Below are positions 44,404-52,478 of a DNA stretch of 64,000 nt, piece after piece. Both the position numbers and the translations under genes were made by a program. The notes under the pieces are model-generated. The model saw only the letters and a list, made by a program, of their open reading frames with translations. It did no database searches and had not been told where the DNA came from. Source of the stretch: Microbacterium sp. W4I4. Lineage in GTDB: Bacteria; Actinomycetota; Actinomycetes; Actinomycetales; Microbacteriaceae. The stretch is taken from NCBI RefSeq assembly GCF_030816235.1, contig NZ_JAUSXT010000001.1, positions 3,410,001 to 3,474,000 on the forward strand, written 5' to 3'. Positions within the stretch are counted from its first letter, which is position 1; every line of letters begins with the position of its first letter.

Positions 44404-45411
44404 CTAAGCCCGCGGCACCGCCGTGGAGGCGCGCATCACCAGCGCCGACGGCAGCACCTCGCGCGCGGGCGGGGCATCCGGCGCGGCCATCCGCCTCATC
44501 AACAGCTGCACGGCGGCCAGCCCCTGCGCGCGCGGTTGCTGCCTCACCGTGGTCAGGGTGAACATCTCCGCCTGCTCGTGGTCGTCGATGCCGACGATGC
44601 TGAGCTCCGACGGCACGGACAGGCCCAATCTGCGCGCTGCCACAATGCCGCCGATCGCGGCCTCGTCGCACACCGCGACGAAGGCCGTCGGCCGATTCTG
44701 ACGGTCTCCCAGCATCCGCACCCCCGCCGCGTATCCGCCCGGGATGGTGGGGCTGCCATGCGCGTGGCGGATGTGCGCCCCGAGACCGGCGCTCGTCATC
44801 GCCGCACGGTACCCGGCGTGGCGCAGACCGTCGCCGAAGGCGTGCGTGGCGGCATCCTCCCGGCCGCCGAGGAAGGCGATGTCGTGATGCCCGAGGTCGA
44901 TGAGGTGCTCGGTGGCGATGCGGGCGGCAGCCTCGTCGTCGATCGAGACGGCGCTGACTCCCTGGCTGTAGGCGCCCACGCACACGAGCGGCGAGCCCAC
45001 GTGCACCAGACGCTCCAGTTCGGCGGCCAGTGGCTGGATGCCGACGCCGATGATGCCGTCCAGGCGCCGCCCTGGCAGCACCTCCTCGAAGAGCCTGGCG
45101 CGCTCGGCGGACTCCTCCTGCACGCCGTAGAGGACCAGGTCGTGGCCGGACGCCAGCAGGCCCTCCTGGATGCCGCTGAGCAGCTCCGCGAAGTACCACC
45201 GGTGCAGGGAGGGCATGATGACGCCGACCGACAGCGATCGTCCGGTGGCGAGACTCATGGCCGAGGAGTGCGCGACGTAGGAGAGCTCGGCCGCGGCCGC
45301 CCGTACGCGCTCCCGGGTGTCTTCGGCGACATAGCCGCCGCCACTCAGCGCGCGACTGGCTGTGGCTTTGGACACGCCGGCGCGCGCGGCGACATCGGCG
45401 ATCGTGGTCAT
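44404..45411 (-). CDS. LacI-family regulator of the alpha-glucoside-type transporter
   Basis: A 335-residue LacI protein. The helix-turn-helix is at 1-26 (MTTIADVAARAGVSKATASRALSGGGYVAEDTRERVRAAA), followed by a periplasmic-binding-protein-like ligand domain (SLSVGVIMPSLHRWYFAELLSGIQEGL, DGIIGVGIQP, SIVGIDDHEQAEMFTLTTVRQQP). ATG 45411 rather than 45414 gives usual spacing from GGAGG. Three palindromic sites lie between it and the sugar-transporter operon, which it very probably represses along with itself. Confidence 0.92.
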   Translation of the reverse strand: MTTIADVAARAGVSKATASRALSGGGYVAEDTRERVRAAAAELSYVAHSSAMSLATGRSLSVGVIMPSLHRWYFAELLSGIQEGLLASGHDLVLYGVQEESAERARLFEEVLPGRRLDGIIGVGIQPLAAELERLVHVGSPLVCVGAYSQGVSAVSIDDEAAARIATEHLIDLGHHDIAFLGGREDAATHAFGDGLRHAGYRAAMTSAGLGAHIRHAHGSPTIPGGYAAGVRMLGDRQNRPTAFVAVCDEAAIGGIVAARRLGLSVPSELSIVGIDDHEQAEMFTLTTVRQQPRAQGLAAVQLLMRRMAAPDAPPAREVLPSALVMRASTAVPRA

Positions 45412-45461
45412 CATTCCTCCGGTGTGGGCAATCGACAGCGTAGCGGGGTCCGAAGTCGAAG

Positions 45462-45597
45462 GGAACCGGTTCCACACGATACTATCTGGGAGCGCTCCCA
45501 CGAATCGCATCACGTCTCCACAACGGTTGTGCAGATGTTGCTGCGTGGCGTTGTGTGGGGGTGCCCAGGGCAAGTAGGTTGTCCTGGAATCGGTTCC
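45462..45597. promoter_or_regulatory. Three LacI-type operators and the aglEFG-type promoter
   Basis: GGAACCGGTTCC (45462-45473, perfect), TGGGAGCGCTCCCA (45487-45500, perfect, the classic LacI-family form) and GGAATCGGTTCC (45586-45597, near-perfect). A promoter TTGTGT (45551-45556), 18-base spacer, TAGGTT (45575-45580) would start transcription at the third operator. The outer pair share the GGAA.CGGTTCC pattern and may bind the same repressor with DNA looping. Confidence 0.75.
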
Positions 45598-45658
45598 TCA
45601 CATGCTGCGGAGATCGCAGTCAATGAGGTCCGTGATCCACCCGAAGAGGAGAAAACAC

Positions 45659-46990
45659 ATGGCTCTGTCACAGCGATACCGCCTGCTTGCTCCCCTCGCC
45701 CTGGTCAGTGCGGCTGCGATCGCCCTGACCGGTTGTGCGGAGGCAGCGCCCGGCGGCGGAAACGGCGGTTCCGACGGCAAGTCGACCGTCCGCATCTCCG
45801 GCGGCATCACCGGCTCTGAGGCCACCGACCTCAACAAGTCGTTCGATCAGTTCACCAAGGACACCGGAATCAAGGTCGAGTACACCGGTGACAAGGGCTT
45901 CGAGGGCAACATCGTCACGAAGGTGACCGGTGGTGACGCCCCCGACATCGCGATCGTCCCGCAGCCCGGCCTGCTGAAGACGCTCGTCGAGACCGGCAAG
46001 GTCGAGGCAGCACCGGATGCCGTCTCGAAGGCGGTCGACGAGAACTGGTCGAAGGACTGGAAGAACTACGGCACGTTCGACGGCACCTTCTACTCGGCGC
46101 CGATGCTCGCGAACCTCAAGGGCTACATCTGGTACTCGCCGGCGAAGTTCAAGGAGTGGGGTGTCGAGGTTCCCAAGACCTGGGACGACATGATCGCGCT
46201 CACGGACACCATCAAGCAGAAGTCGAGTCAGGCGCCCTGGTGCGTCGGCTTCGCCTCCGGCGACGCGTCCGGCTGGCCGGGTACCGACTGGATCGAGGAC
46301 CTCGTCCTGCGCCAGTCCGGCCCGGAGGTCTACGACAAGTGGGTCTCCGGCGACGTGAAGTTCACCGACCCCGAGATCAAGGACGCGTTCGACGCGGTCG
46401 GATCGATCATCCTGAACCCCGATTACGTCAACGCCGGCTTCGGTGACGTGAAGAGCATCAACTCCACGGCATTCGGCGACGTGGCGGCGAAGGTCGCCGA
46501 CGGCACCTGCGCGCTGACCCACCAGGCCTCGTTCCTCTCGGCGAACTTCCTCGACGTGAAGAACGCCGCGGGCGAGACCCCGAAGGTCGCTCCCGACGGT
46601 GATGTCTACGCGTTCCTGATGCCGGGCATGAAGGAGGGCGAGTTGAGCGTCGAGGGTGGTGGCGAGTTCGTCGCCGGCTTCAACACCGACCCGTCCACGG
46701 TCAAGGTGCTCGAGTTCATGGCATCCCCCGAGTTCGCGGACGCTCGCGTCAAGCTCGGTGGTGTGCTCTCGGCCAACAAGAAGGCGGACTCGAGCCTCGC
46801 GTCGAGCCCGTTCCTCAAGGAGGCCATGGACATCATGCAGGCCGACAGCACGACCTTCCGCTTCGACGCATCCGACCTGATGCCGTCGACGGTCGGTTCG
46901 GGCTCGTTCTGGAAGGGCATGGTCGACTGGGTCGACGGCAAGTCCACCGACGAGGTTCTGAAGAACATCCAGGCCGGTTACGCGAACTGA
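45659..46990 (+). CDS. Sugar ABC transporter substrate-binding lipoprotein, alpha-glucoside type
   Basis: A 443-residue solute-binding lipoprotein; lipobox ALTGC with Cys about 25. Visible are VRISGGITGSEATDLNKSFDQFTKDTGIKVEYTGDKGFEGNIVTKVTGGDAPDIAIVPQPG and KGYIWYSPAKFKEWGVEVPKTWDDM, as in AglE-type proteins that bind alpha-glucosides such as maltose, trehalose or sucrose. The ATG follows AAGAGGAG. A hairpin lies between it and the permease genes, as is common for abundant binding proteins. The specific sugar is inferred only from family likeness. Confidence 0.9.
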   Translation: MALSQRYRLLAPLALVSAAAIALTGCAEAAPGGGNGGSDGKSTVRISGGITGSEATDLNKSFDQFTKDTGIKVEYTGDKGFEGNIVTKVTGGDAPDIAIVPQPGLLKTLVETGKVEAAPDAVSKAVDENWSKDWKNYGTFDGTFYSAPMLANLKGYIWYSPAKFKEWGVEVPKTWDDMIALTDTIKQKSSQAPWCVGFASGDASGWPGTDWIEDLVLRQSGPEVYDKWVSGDVKFTDPEIKDAFDAVGSIILNPDYVNAGFGDVKSINSTAFGDVAAKVADGTCALTHQASFLSANFLDVKNAAGETPKVAPDGDVYAFLMPGMKEGELSVEGGGEFVAGFNTDPSTVKVLEFMASPEFADARVKLGGVLSANKKADSSLASSPFLKEAMDIMQADSTTFRFDASDLMPSTVGSGSFWKGMVDWVDGKSTDEVLKNIQAGYAN

Positions 46991-47024
46991 CCGGTAGCGC
47001 TAGTCTGAGCGCAACCTGCTGACA

Positions 47025-47059
47025 GGTGCGGGGTCGGGCCCTCGGCTCGACCCCGCACC
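47025..47059 (+). terminator. Hairpin between binding-protein and permease genes
   Basis: A perfect 12-bp stem (ggtgcggggtcg and its complement) with an 11-nt loop, no T-run. It probably lowers permease expression relative to the binding protein by stabilising the upstream mRNA or partly ending transcription. Confidence 0.7.
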
Positions 47060-47137
47060 CGCATCACCTCCCGGGCCGTGAACGCGGCGGCCCGGCTGTT
47101 CCGGCCGCGTCCGGTGCTGTATCCAGAAGGGGACCCC

Positions 47138-48478
47138 ATGTCGCAAGTGATCGTCGAAGAAGTCGAGACGACCGAACTGCCGCAGACCAGGCACGGCGCC
47201 GATCCGAAGGGCCGCGCACTGACGCGCATCCTGGTGACCGTCGGATTCGTGCTGATCGCGGCCCTGCTCTTCCTGCTGATCTTCTCCGCACCCGTCGAGA
47301 ACCCGGCCCGTATCGCACTCGGGCCGGTCTCGCTGAACACGTTCTTCATGTGGCTCGGCAACATGCATCCGTTGCTGCAGATCCCCGTGGTCCTCATCGC
47401 CTTCGGCATCGTCGTGGCCATCGTGCTGGTGCTCATCGAGTACGCACCGCGCCCGGGCAAGGGCTACTTCATCATGCGCCTGGTCGCCTGCCTGGTGATC
47501 CCGGTGCTCGCCTTCCTGCTGCTGCGGCCGTACTCCAACGCGGTGCTGTACGTGGTCGGGATCGCACTGCTCTCCGGAGCGCTGCTGTTCTTCGCGGACT
47601 ACCGCTCCCGCCAGGGTGCCGGCTACCTCTTCCAGCTCATCCTGTTCATGGCCCCTGCCACGATCATGCTGCTGCTCGGCCTGATCTACCCGGCCATCGC
47701 GACCTTCGTGAAGTCCTTCTTCGACAAGACCGGCACCGACTTCGTCGGCTTCGAGAACTACTTCTGGGTGTTCACGAACCCGGTGGGCACGTCATCCGTC
47801 GTCAACACGCTCATCTGGGCGCTGCTGGCGCCGACGATCTCGGTGGCCTTCGGCCTCGCCTACGCCGTCTTCATCGACAAGGCGCGCGGCGAGAAAGTCC
47901 TCAAGGTGCTCGTCTTCATGCCAGTGGCGATCTCGTTCGTCGGCGCGGGCATCATCTGGAAGTTCATGTACGACTACCGGCAGGGCGACCAGCTGGGTCT
48001 GCTGAACGCCCTCGTGACGATGTTCGGCGGTGACCCGGTCAACTGGCTGGCGGTCAAGCCGCTGATCAACACCTTCATGCTGCTGATCGTGTTCATCTGG
48101 ACGCAGACCGGCTTCGCGATGGTGATCCTGTCCGCCGCGATCAAGGCCGTCCCCGCCGAGCAGATCGAGGCCGCAGAGCTCGACGGCACGAACGCCTGGC
48201 AGCGGTTCACGAACGTGACCGTCCCCGGCATCCGCTCCTCGCTGATCGTGGTCCTCACGACCATCACGATCATGTCGCTGAAGGTCTACGACATCGTCGC
48301 GGTGATGACCGGCGGACGCGATGACACCACCGTGCTCGGCTTCGAGATGGTCAACCAGCAGCAGCGCTTCCAGAGTTACGGACACTCCTCGGCCCTGGCC
48401 GTGGTGCTGTTCATCTTCGTGCTGCCCCTGATCATCTACAACGCCCGATCGCTGACCAAGCAGAGGGAGATCCGCTGA
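47138..48478 (+). CDS. Sugar ABC transporter permease 1, AglF-like
   Basis: A 446-residue permease, longer than the usual 290-320 because of several extra N-terminal membrane segments (about 28-190) before the standard MalF-like core. The EAA motif is QIEAAELDGTNAWQRFTNVTVPGIRSSL (about 346). This extended form is typical of AglF-type permeases. The ATG at 47138 follows AGAAGGGG. Its stop overlaps the start of the next permease (TGATG). Confidence 0.92.
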   Translation: MSQVIVEEVETTELPQTRHGADPKGRALTRILVTVGFVLIAALLFLLIFSAPVENPARIALGPVSLNTFFMWLGNMHPLLQIPVVLIAFGIVVAIVLVLIEYAPRPGKGYFIMRLVACLVIPVLAFLLLRPYSNAVLYVVGIALLSGALLFFADYRSRQGAGYLFQLILFMAPATIMLLLGLIYPAIATFVKSFFDKTGTDFVGFENYFWVFTNPVGTSSVVNTLIWALLAPTISVAFGLAYAVFIDKARGEKVLKVLVFMPVAISFVGAGIIWKFMYDYRQGDQLGLLNALVTMFGGDPVNWLAVKPLINTFMLLIVFIWTQTGFAMVILSAAIKAVPAEQIEAAELDGTNAWQRFTNVTVPGIRSSLIVVLTTITIMSLKVYDIVAVMTGGRDDTTVLGFEMVNQQQRFQSYGHSSALAVVLFIFVLPLIIYNARSLTKQREIR

Positions 48479-49446
48479 TGAGCGCCACCGAAGCCATCGT
48501 GAGAGACACCCGGACCAAGGGCCAGGTCGCGCGCGACACGCGCCGCACCGAGGCCATCGCGCACAAGAAGCTCACGTCCCGCGGCGCGACCATCGCCGCG
48601 GTGATCATCGCCTTCTTCTGGACGATCCCCACCTTCGGACTGTTCGTGACCTCGTTCCGCCCCGGTGCGGACACGCAGTCGACCGGTTGGTGGACCGCGT
48701 TCACCGACCCGCAGTTCACCCTGGACAACTACGTGCAGGCGCTCACCGCCGGTGGCACCTCCACCACGCTGGCCGTCGCATTCGTCAACTCGCTGGCGAT
48801 CACCATCCCCGCCACCGTCTTCCCGATCGTGCTCGCGTCGCTGGCCGCCTATGCGTTCGCGTGGATCGACTTCAAGGGTCGCAACCTGCTGTTCGTGTTC
48901 GTGTTCGCGCTGCAGATCGTGCCGCTGCAGATGGCCCTGGTGCCGTTGCTGAGCCTGTTCTCCAGCGGTCTGACGATCGGCGATGTGACGGTCTTCCCCG
49001 GCTTCACGCTGAACGATCTGGATTACAGCTTCGCGCGTGTGTGGATCGCCCACGCGATCTTCGCGCTGCCGTTGGCGACGTTCATGCTGCACAACTTCAT
49101 CGCCGAGATCCCCGGTGACATCATCGAGGCGGCTCGAGTGGACGGCGCCGGCCACGGCCAGGTGTTCTTCCGCATCATCCTGCCGCTGGCGATGCCGGCG
49201 ATCGCGTCGTTCGGCATCTTCCAGTTCCTGTGGGTGTGGAACGACCTGCTGGTCGCGACGATCTTCGCCTCGCCAGGAGCGCTGCCGATCACCCAGGCGC
49301 TGAACTCGCTGTCGGGTACCTGGGGCAACAAGTGGTTCCTGCAGTCCGCGGGTACGTTCATCTCGATCATCGTGCCGCTGATCGTGTTCTTCGCACTGCA
49401 GCGCTTCTTCGTCCGCGGCCTGCTGGCGGGCGCCACGAAGGGCTGA
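48478..49446 (+). CDS. Sugar ABC transporter permease 2, AglG-like
   Basis: A 322-residue permease with six membrane segments and the EAA motif IIEAARVDGAGHGQVFFRIILPLAMPAI (about 216). The N-terminus is a cytoplasmic basic stretch. It completes the transporter with the preceding gene. No ATPase or glycosidase is in the operon, so a shared MsiK-type ATPase elsewhere is the likely energy source. Confidence 0.93.
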   Translation: MSATEAIVRDTRTKGQVARDTRRTEAIAHKKLTSRGATIAAVIIAFFWTIPTFGLFVTSFRPGADTQSTGWWTAFTDPQFTLDNYVQALTAGGTSTTLAVAFVNSLAITIPATVFPIVLASLAAYAFAWIDFKGRNLLFVFVFALQIVPLQMALVPLLSLFSSGLTIGDVTVFPGFTLNDLDYSFARVWIAHAIFALPLATFMLHNFIAEIPGDIIEAARVDGAGHGQVFFRIILPLAMPAIASFGIFQFLWVWNDLLVATIFASPGALPITQALNSLSGTWGNKWFLQSAGTFISIIVPLIVFFALQRFFVRGLLAGATKG

Positions 49447-49456
49447 CACGTCAGCA

Positions 49457-49523
49457 CCCGTCTGTATGGCGCAAACCGCCCCTGAATCGCCGATTCAGGG
49501 GCGGTTTGCGCCATATAGCGGGG
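49457..49523. repeat. Long hairpin repeat, GCGCAAACCGCCC family, copy 2
   Basis: Almost the whole 67-nt element folds: outer GTATGGCGCAAACCGCCCC faces GGGGCGGTTTGCGCCATAT, and inner CCTGAATCG faces CGATTCAGG with a one-base gap. The outer part is shared with 30337-30403; the inner part is not. It lies 11 bases after the permease operon and may also end it. Confidence 0.88.
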
Positions 49524-49595
49524 CACGGCTGAAACACTCTGCTTCATCGTGAAACAGAGCCGGCATCCGGCATCCGTGCATCTAGCCTGAGACCC

Positions 49596-50990
49596 ATGCG
49601 CTTCGCGGAGAACATCGTCGACCTGATCGGCGACACGCCCCTCGTCAGACTCACCCGCGTGACCGAGGGCATCGCGTGCACCGTGCTCGTCAAACTCGAG
49701 TACCTGAACCCGGGCGGCTCCGCCAAGGACCGCATCGCGAGCCGCATCATCGACGCGGCCGAGGCATCCGGTGCGCTGCAGCCGGGCGGCACGATCGTCG
49801 AGCCGACCAGCGGCAACACCGGCGTGGGGCTGGCATTGGTCGCCCAGCAGCGCGGCTACCGCTGCGTGTTCGTCGTGCCCGACAAGGTCGGCGAGGACAA
49901 GATCGACGTGCTGCGCGCGTACGGCGCCGAGGTGGTCATCACCCCGACATCCGTTCCCGCAGACAGCCCCGAGTCGTATTACAGCGTCAGCGACCGGCTG
50001 GCCCGTGAGATCCCCGGCGCGTTCAAGCCGAACCAGTACGAGAACCCGAACGGGCCGCGCAGTCACTACGAGACCACCGGGCCGGAGATCTGGCGCGACA
50101 CCGACGGTCGCCTCACGCACTTCGTCGCGGGCGTGGGCACGGGCGGCACGATCACCGGCACCGGCCGCTTCCTGCGCGAAGCGTCGGAAGACCGCGTGCG
50201 CGTGATCGGCGTCGACCCCGAGGGCAGCGTCTACAGCGGTGGAACCGGGCGTCCGTACCTGGTGGAGGGCGTCGGCGAGGACATCTGGCCCGGCGCGTAC
50301 GACCCGCAGGTGCCGCACGAGATCATCGCGGTGACGGATGCCGAGGCCTTCGCGATGACGCGGCGACTGGCGCGCGAGGAGGGCATCCTCGTCGGGGGCT
50401 CCAGCGGCATGGCCGTGGTGGGCGCGCTGCGGGCCGCCCGCGACCTGCCAGCGGATGCCGTCATGGTGGTGCTGCTGCCGGACGGCGGTCGTGGCTATCT
50501 GGGCAAGATCTTCAACGACGCCTGGATGCGCTCCTACGGCTTCAGCGACGTGGAGGCCGAGGAGACCGTCGCCGACGTCCTCGCCGCCCGCGACACGATC
50601 ATCAGGCAGAAGCAGCAGACCGGGCGCGCGATCCCCGCGCTGGTGCACACCCACCCCGACGAGACCGTGCTGGAGGCGATCGGCATCATGGCCGAGTACG
50701 CGGTGTCGCAGCTGGTGGTGCTCAGCGCAGAGCCGCCGGTGATGATGGGCGAGGTGACCGGCGCAGTCGACGAGAAGGGCCTGCTCGACCTGCTGTTCCG
50801 CGGCGAGGCGCAGCCGAGCGACCCGGTCCGCGCGCACACGGGGGAGCGGCTGCCGCTGATCGGCATCCACGACTCCGTCGCCCAGGCGCGCGCCGCGCTC
50901 GCCGAGGCCGACGCGCTGCTGGTCACGGTGGACGGCCGCCCGCACACCGTGCTCACCCGTCAGGACCTGATCGGCTACCTCGCGCACTGA
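49596..50990 (+). CDS. Cystathionine beta-synthase
   Basis: A 464-residue PLP enzyme that joins serine and homocysteine. The PLP lysine is K44 in NPGGSAKDRIA; GGTIVEPTSGNTGVGLALVA and AGVGTGGTITGTGRFLREAS are the cofactor loops. Residues about 330-460 form a pair of CBS domains, as in the regulated long form, without an N-terminal haem region. The ATG is 7 bases after TAGCCT (49583-49588), leaderless pattern. It is paired with the following cystathionine gamma-synthase/lyase gene, giving both steps of transsulfuration. Confidence 0.94.
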   Translation: MRFAENIVDLIGDTPLVRLTRVTEGIACTVLVKLEYLNPGGSAKDRIASRIIDAAEASGALQPGGTIVEPTSGNTGVGLALVAQQRGYRCVFVVPDKVGEDKIDVLRAYGAEVVITPTSVPADSPESYYSVSDRLAREIPGAFKPNQYENPNGPRSHYETTGPEIWRDTDGRLTHFVAGVGTGGTITGTGRFLREASEDRVRVIGVDPEGSVYSGGTGRPYLVEGVGEDIWPGAYDPQVPHEIIAVTDAEAFAMTRRLAREEGILVGGSSGMAVVGALRAARDLPADAVMVVLLPDGGRGYLGKIFNDAWMRSYGFSDVEAEETVADVLAARDTIIRQKQQTGRAIPALVHTHPDETVLEAIGIMAEYAVSQLVVLSAEPPVMMGEVTGAVDEKGLLDLLFRGEAQPSDPVRAHTGERLPLIGIHDSVAQARAALAEADALLVTVDGRPHTVLTRQDLIGYLAH

Positions 50991-51111
50991 CCACGCCCCG
51001 CTGCAGGGTCTCGGAGCGTAACAGGATGCCGATTGCCGTCCGCGCCCGGCGTACGGTGGACGCACCGCCGCACCACCCGTGCTGCACCACTGTCGAACCC
51101 CGAGGAGTGTC

Positions 51112-52269
51112 ATGACCGACCGCGCCTTCGCCACCCGCGCCATCCATGCAGGTCAGGCCGCCGACCCGACCACCGGGGCCATCATCCCGCCGATCTATCA
51201 GGCGTCCACGCACGTGCAGGACGGCATCGGCGGTTTCCGCGGCGGGTACGAGTACAACCGCGCCGGCAACCCGACCCGCTCCTCACTGGAGACTCAGCTG
51301 GCGGCGCTGGAGGGCGGCGCGACCGCGCTGTCGTTCTCGTCGGGCCTCGCCGCCGAGGACGCGCTGCTGCGCGGCATCCTGCGCCCCGGCGATCACGTGC
51401 TGCTCGGCAACGACGTGTACGGCGGCACCTACCGGCTGCTGACGAAGGTGCTCGCGCCCTGGGGGATCGAGACGACCACGGTCGAGCTGCAGGATCCGGA
51501 TGCCGTCCGTCAGGCGCTGCGTCCACAGACGAAGGTCATCTGGCTGGAGACGCCCAGCAACCCGCTGCTGAAGATCGTCGACATCGCCGCGGTCGCCGAG
51601 ATCGCGCACGTCGCCGGTGCAGCGCTCGTCGTCGACAACACCTTCGCCTCGCCGGCTCTGCAGCAGCCCCTGGCGCTCGGCGCCGACGTGGTCGTGCACT
51701 CCACGACCAAGTACCTGGGTGGTCACTCCGACGTGCTCGGCGGCGCCGTGGTGCTGGCCGATGACCGTTTCGCGGAGGCCGTGAAGTTCCAGCAGTTCGC
51801 GGTCGGTGCGGTGTCCGCCCCACTGGACGCCTGGCTCACCACCCGGGGCATCAAGACGCTCGCCGTGCGTGTGCGCCAGCACAGCGAGAACGCCCAGGCC
51901 ATCGCCGAATGGGCGGCAGGGCGGCCGGAGTTCGCCACGGTGTACTACCCGGGTTTGGCCTCGCATCCCGGTCACGAGATCGCCGCGCGTCAGATGAGCG
52001 GATTCGGCGGGATGCTGTCGCTCGGCCTCGCCGCGGGCCCCGCGGCCGCGCGTGCGCTCGCCGAGTCGACCTCGCTGTTCCAGCTCGCCGAGTCGCTCGG
52101 TGGTGTGGAGTCTCTGATCGGCTACCCGCCGGAGATGACGCACGCCTCGGTTCGCGGAACCGCGCTCGCCGTGCCCGAGAACGTGGTGCGCCTGTCGGTG
52201 GGCATCGAAGACGTCTCCGACCTGATCGCCGACCTCGAAGAGGGCCTCGCCCGCGTCGCCCGCTCCTAA
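51112..52269 (+). CDS. Cystathionine gamma-synthase / gamma-lyase
   Basis: A 385-residue PLP enzyme of the Cys/Met metabolism family. PIYQASTHVQDGIGGFRGGYEYNRAGNPTR, FSSGLAAEDALL, IWLETPSNPLLKIVDI and the PLP lysine K200 in VVHSTTKYLGGHSDVLGG are clear. Sequence alone does not decide between gamma-synthase (metB) and gamma-lyase (mccB); next to cystathionine beta-synthase the lyase direction to cysteine is plausible. ATG 51112 follows CGAGGAG. Confidence 0.92.
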   Translation: MTDRAFATRAIHAGQAADPTTGAIIPPIYQASTHVQDGIGGFRGGYEYNRAGNPTRSSLETQLAALEGGATALSFSSGLAAEDALLRGILRPGDHVLLGNDVYGGTYRLLTKVLAPWGIETTTVELQDPDAVRQALRPQTKVIWLETPSNPLLKIVDIAAVAEIAHVAGAALVVDNTFASPALQQPLALGADVVVHSTTKYLGGHSDVLGGAVVLADDRFAEAVKFQQFAVGAVSAPLDAWLTTRGIKTLAVRVRQHSENAQAIAEWAAGRPEFATVYYPGLASHPGHEIAARQMSGFGGMLSLGLAAGPAAARALAESTSLFQLAESLGGVESLIGYPPEMTHASVRGTALAVPENVVRLSVGIEDVSDLIADLEEGLARVARS

Positions 52270-52300
52270 GTCTCGCGGGCCTCCGCAACCGGCCCCCCTC

Positions 52301-52370
52301 GTGAGAAACCACTTCCGTCACGAGAAACCACGTGTGCGCGTGCGTCTCATGCGGAATGTGGTTTCTCGAC
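52301..52370. repeat. Hairpin repeat with GAGAAACCAC ends
   Basis: GAGAAACCACTTCCGTCACGAGA (52303-52325) pairs with TCTCATGCGGAATGTGGTTTCTC (52345-52367) with few mismatches. A second GAGAAACCAC lies inside (52322-52331). It occupies the spacer between the transsulfuration genes and the MFS gene; no coding potential is evident. Confidence 0.75.
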
Positions 52371-52408
52371 GGGTGTGCGGCGGGCGGGAGCGATCCCCCC
52401 GGGGCGAG

Positions 52409-52428
52409 TAGCATGGGAGACTTCTCCC
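52409..52428 (+). promoter_or_regulatory. -10 box and start-site hairpin of the MFS gene
   Basis: TAGCAT (52409-52414) is followed directly by GGGAGA-CT-TCTCCC (52415-52428), a perfect hairpin that would form at the very 5' end of the mRNA. An ATG at 52413 overlaps the -10 box and would be lost from such a transcript, which favours GTG 52479 as start. Confidence 0.5.
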
Positions 52429-52478
52429 GCGTCGAATCGTTTCGGCGCAGCATCCGCCCCTCTCCGCGAAAGCGCCCT

